The position numbers and the translations under genes are program-made. The notes below the pieces were generated by a model, which was not told where the DNA came from, ran no database searches, and saw nothing but the letters and a program-made list of their open reading frames with translations. Source: JAUVXJ01 sp034430275 (GTDB lineage Bacteria; Chloroflexota; Anaerolineae; UBA7937; B3-Chlor). From it: a stretch of DNA of 7,184 nt. Below, in pieces: positions 6,338-7,184 of the stretch. The stretch lies in contig DAOUEW010000348.1 of NCBI GenBank assembly GCA_034430275.1, forward strand, positions 1 through 7,184, given 5' to 3'. Numbering within the stretch: position 1 is the first letter of the stretch; every line of letters starts with the position of its first letter.

Positions 6338-7183
6338 TCACGCACCCGGCAGGAGATTGCCGTAGAGCTCGAGGACTCTGTCTATCATCACATCCTGCGA
6401 GAATTCCTGTCTGGCGCGTTCTCTCCCTCTCTGGCCCATCATGGTTCGCAGTGGCTCGTCCGCAAGCAACCGGTTGATGGCCGAAGCGAGCTCACCAGGA
6501 TCGCGCGGCGGCACAACGAGGCCGGTCTCTCCATCGACGTTCACGTAGGAGGTTCCGGTCCCCAGCTCGGTGCTCACCACCGCCCTGCCACTTGCCATGG
6601 CCTCCAACTGTACTACGCCGAAGGCTTCGCTCCGCTGCGAAGCGGGGAGCACGAAGATGTCACACGCGTGGAAGTAGGCCAGCAGTTCCTCGTCCTGGAC
6701 ACGGCCCGTGAAGAACACCTTCTCGGTCAGACCCAGCTCCCTGACGAGAGCGTGCCACTCCTCGGCCATCGGTCCCGACCCCACCACCAGCAGTCGTGCG
6801 TCGATGTCTCGCATGGCTCTGACAAGATAGTCAAGACCCTTGTAGTAGCGCAGCAGGCCGACGAAGAGGAGCAGGGGAAACCCGTACTGCTCCCGCAGCT
6901 TTCTGGCCTCCTCGGTCCTGGACTGGAGAAAGGGTTCCATGTCTATGCCCAGCGGGATCACCGTGCACTTCTCGGACACCTCGCTCAGGTACGGGGAACT
7001 CCGAACGTAGTTCGGGCTGGTGGCGATGATGCGATCCGCGCGGACCAGGACCTGCCGGAGAAACGGTCGATACAGCTTGAGGAGGCCCTTCTGGCGAACG
7101 ATGTCGCTGTGGTAGGTGATGACCGTTCGTTGACTATGTCCGAACGTGAGGTGGGCCAGCTCGCCCCAGGGATAAGGGAAGTG
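6338..7183 (-). CDS. GT4-family (GT-B fold) glycosyltransferase, C-terminal part
   Basis: Partial: 281 codons are visible and the frame stays open to the right edge, so the start lies outside. Visible residues begin HFPYPWGELAH, then TYHSDIVRQKG (23-33) and ADRIIATSPNYV (49-60), features of the GT4 N-domain and linker. The C-domain has IPLGID (76-81), VGLLRYYKGLDYL (108-120), VGSGP (134-138) and the donor-binding E-x7-E motif SEAFGVVQLEAMASG (E186 and E194). The family transfers a sugar from a nucleotide donor onto a growing lipid-linked glycan at the inner membrane face, keeping the anomeric configuration. Donor and acceptor cannot be read from this part. It ends naturally shortly after the last helix (LYGNLLPGA). 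A GTG at 6979 gives an apparent internal start, but the family motifs before it show that it is not the true one. Confidence 0.92.
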   Translation of the reverse strand, partial: HFPYPWGELAHLTFGHSQRTVITYHSDIVRQKGLLKLYRPFLRQVLVRADRIIATSPNYVRSSPYLSEVSEKCTVIPLGIDMEPFLQSRTEEARKLREQYGFPLLLFVGLLRYYKGLDYLVRAMRDIDARLLVVGSGPMAEEWHALVRELGLTEKVFFTGRVQDEELLAYFHACDIFVLPASQRSEAFGVVQLEAMASGRAVVSTELGTGTSYVNVDGETGLVVPPRDPGELASAINRLLADEPLRTMMGQRGRERARQEFSQDVMIDRVLELYGNLLPGA

Positions 7184-7184
7184 T

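Noticed and set aside
6079..6345. Minus-strand open frame of 88 codons in the gap between the GT4 and SDR genes
   Set aside because: It starts at a GTG overlapping the GT4 stop, has no recognisable domain or convincing ribosome-binding site, and the strong promoter lies inside it. A small unknown protein cannot be fully excluded.
6977..6979. GTG as the start of the GT4 gene
   Set aside because: The same frame stays open to the right edge and encodes typical GT4 sequence (TYHSDIVRQKG, ADRIIATSPNYV), so the true start is outside the window.
1..7184. Search for mobile elements, CRISPR repeats, tRNA or rRNA genes, and frameshifted genes
   Set aside because: No transposase, terminal inverted repeats, regularly spaced repeats or recognisable RNA gene was found; every gene reads through without a break.

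Overview
All five genes lie on the minus strand, so transcription runs from the right edge to the left. They form part of a cell-surface polysaccharide locus: the 3' part of a GT4 glycosyltransferase, two extended-SDR nucleotide-sugar enzymes, a very large Wzy/WaaL-type membrane protein with a TPR tail, and the 5' part of a WecA/TagO-type polyprenyl-phosphate sugar-1-phosphate transferase. The DNA is GC-rich with GC-rich third positions and tight gene packing. The 1207-residue O-antigen-ligase/TPR protein and the style of the GT4 protein remind me of Chloroflexota (Anaerolineae-like) genomes. That placement is an inference from resemblance and was not tested by any search.

Layout in transcription order. 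(1) 7183-6338: GT4 glycosyltransferase, its N-terminus beyond the right edge. (2) 6337-6044: a 294-base gap with a near-consensus sigma70-type promoter (TTGATA, 17 bases, TATGAT) pointing at the next gene, then a G-rich leader of about 129 nt with inverted repeats. (3) 6043-5075 and 5078-4131: two SDR enzymes sharing a 4-base ATGA overlap. The first has a Glu-containing SSSEVYG active-site loop like UDP-glucuronate decarboxylases; the second has SSGTVYG, like 4-epimerases. (4) 4130-4049: an 82-base spacer mostly filled by an imperfect stem-loop. (5) 4048-425: the Wzy/WaaL-TPR protein. (6) 428 to the left edge: the WecA-like transferase, starting at a GTG inside a 4-base GTGA overlap.

Likely joint role: the SDRs make one or two activated sugars, the WecA-like enzyme places the first sugar phosphate on undecaprenyl phosphate, the GT4 enzyme extends the chain on the cytoplasmic side, and the large membrane protein polymerises the glycan or transfers it to an acceptor outside the membrane. 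No flippase is visible here. The parts I would check first are the architecture and topology of the large protein (the TPR tail is predicted to lie outside the membrane), the structured spacer in front of it, and the internal promoter with its unusual leader. I saw no RNA genes, insertion sequences, CRISPR arrays, attachment sites or convincing intrinsic terminators.
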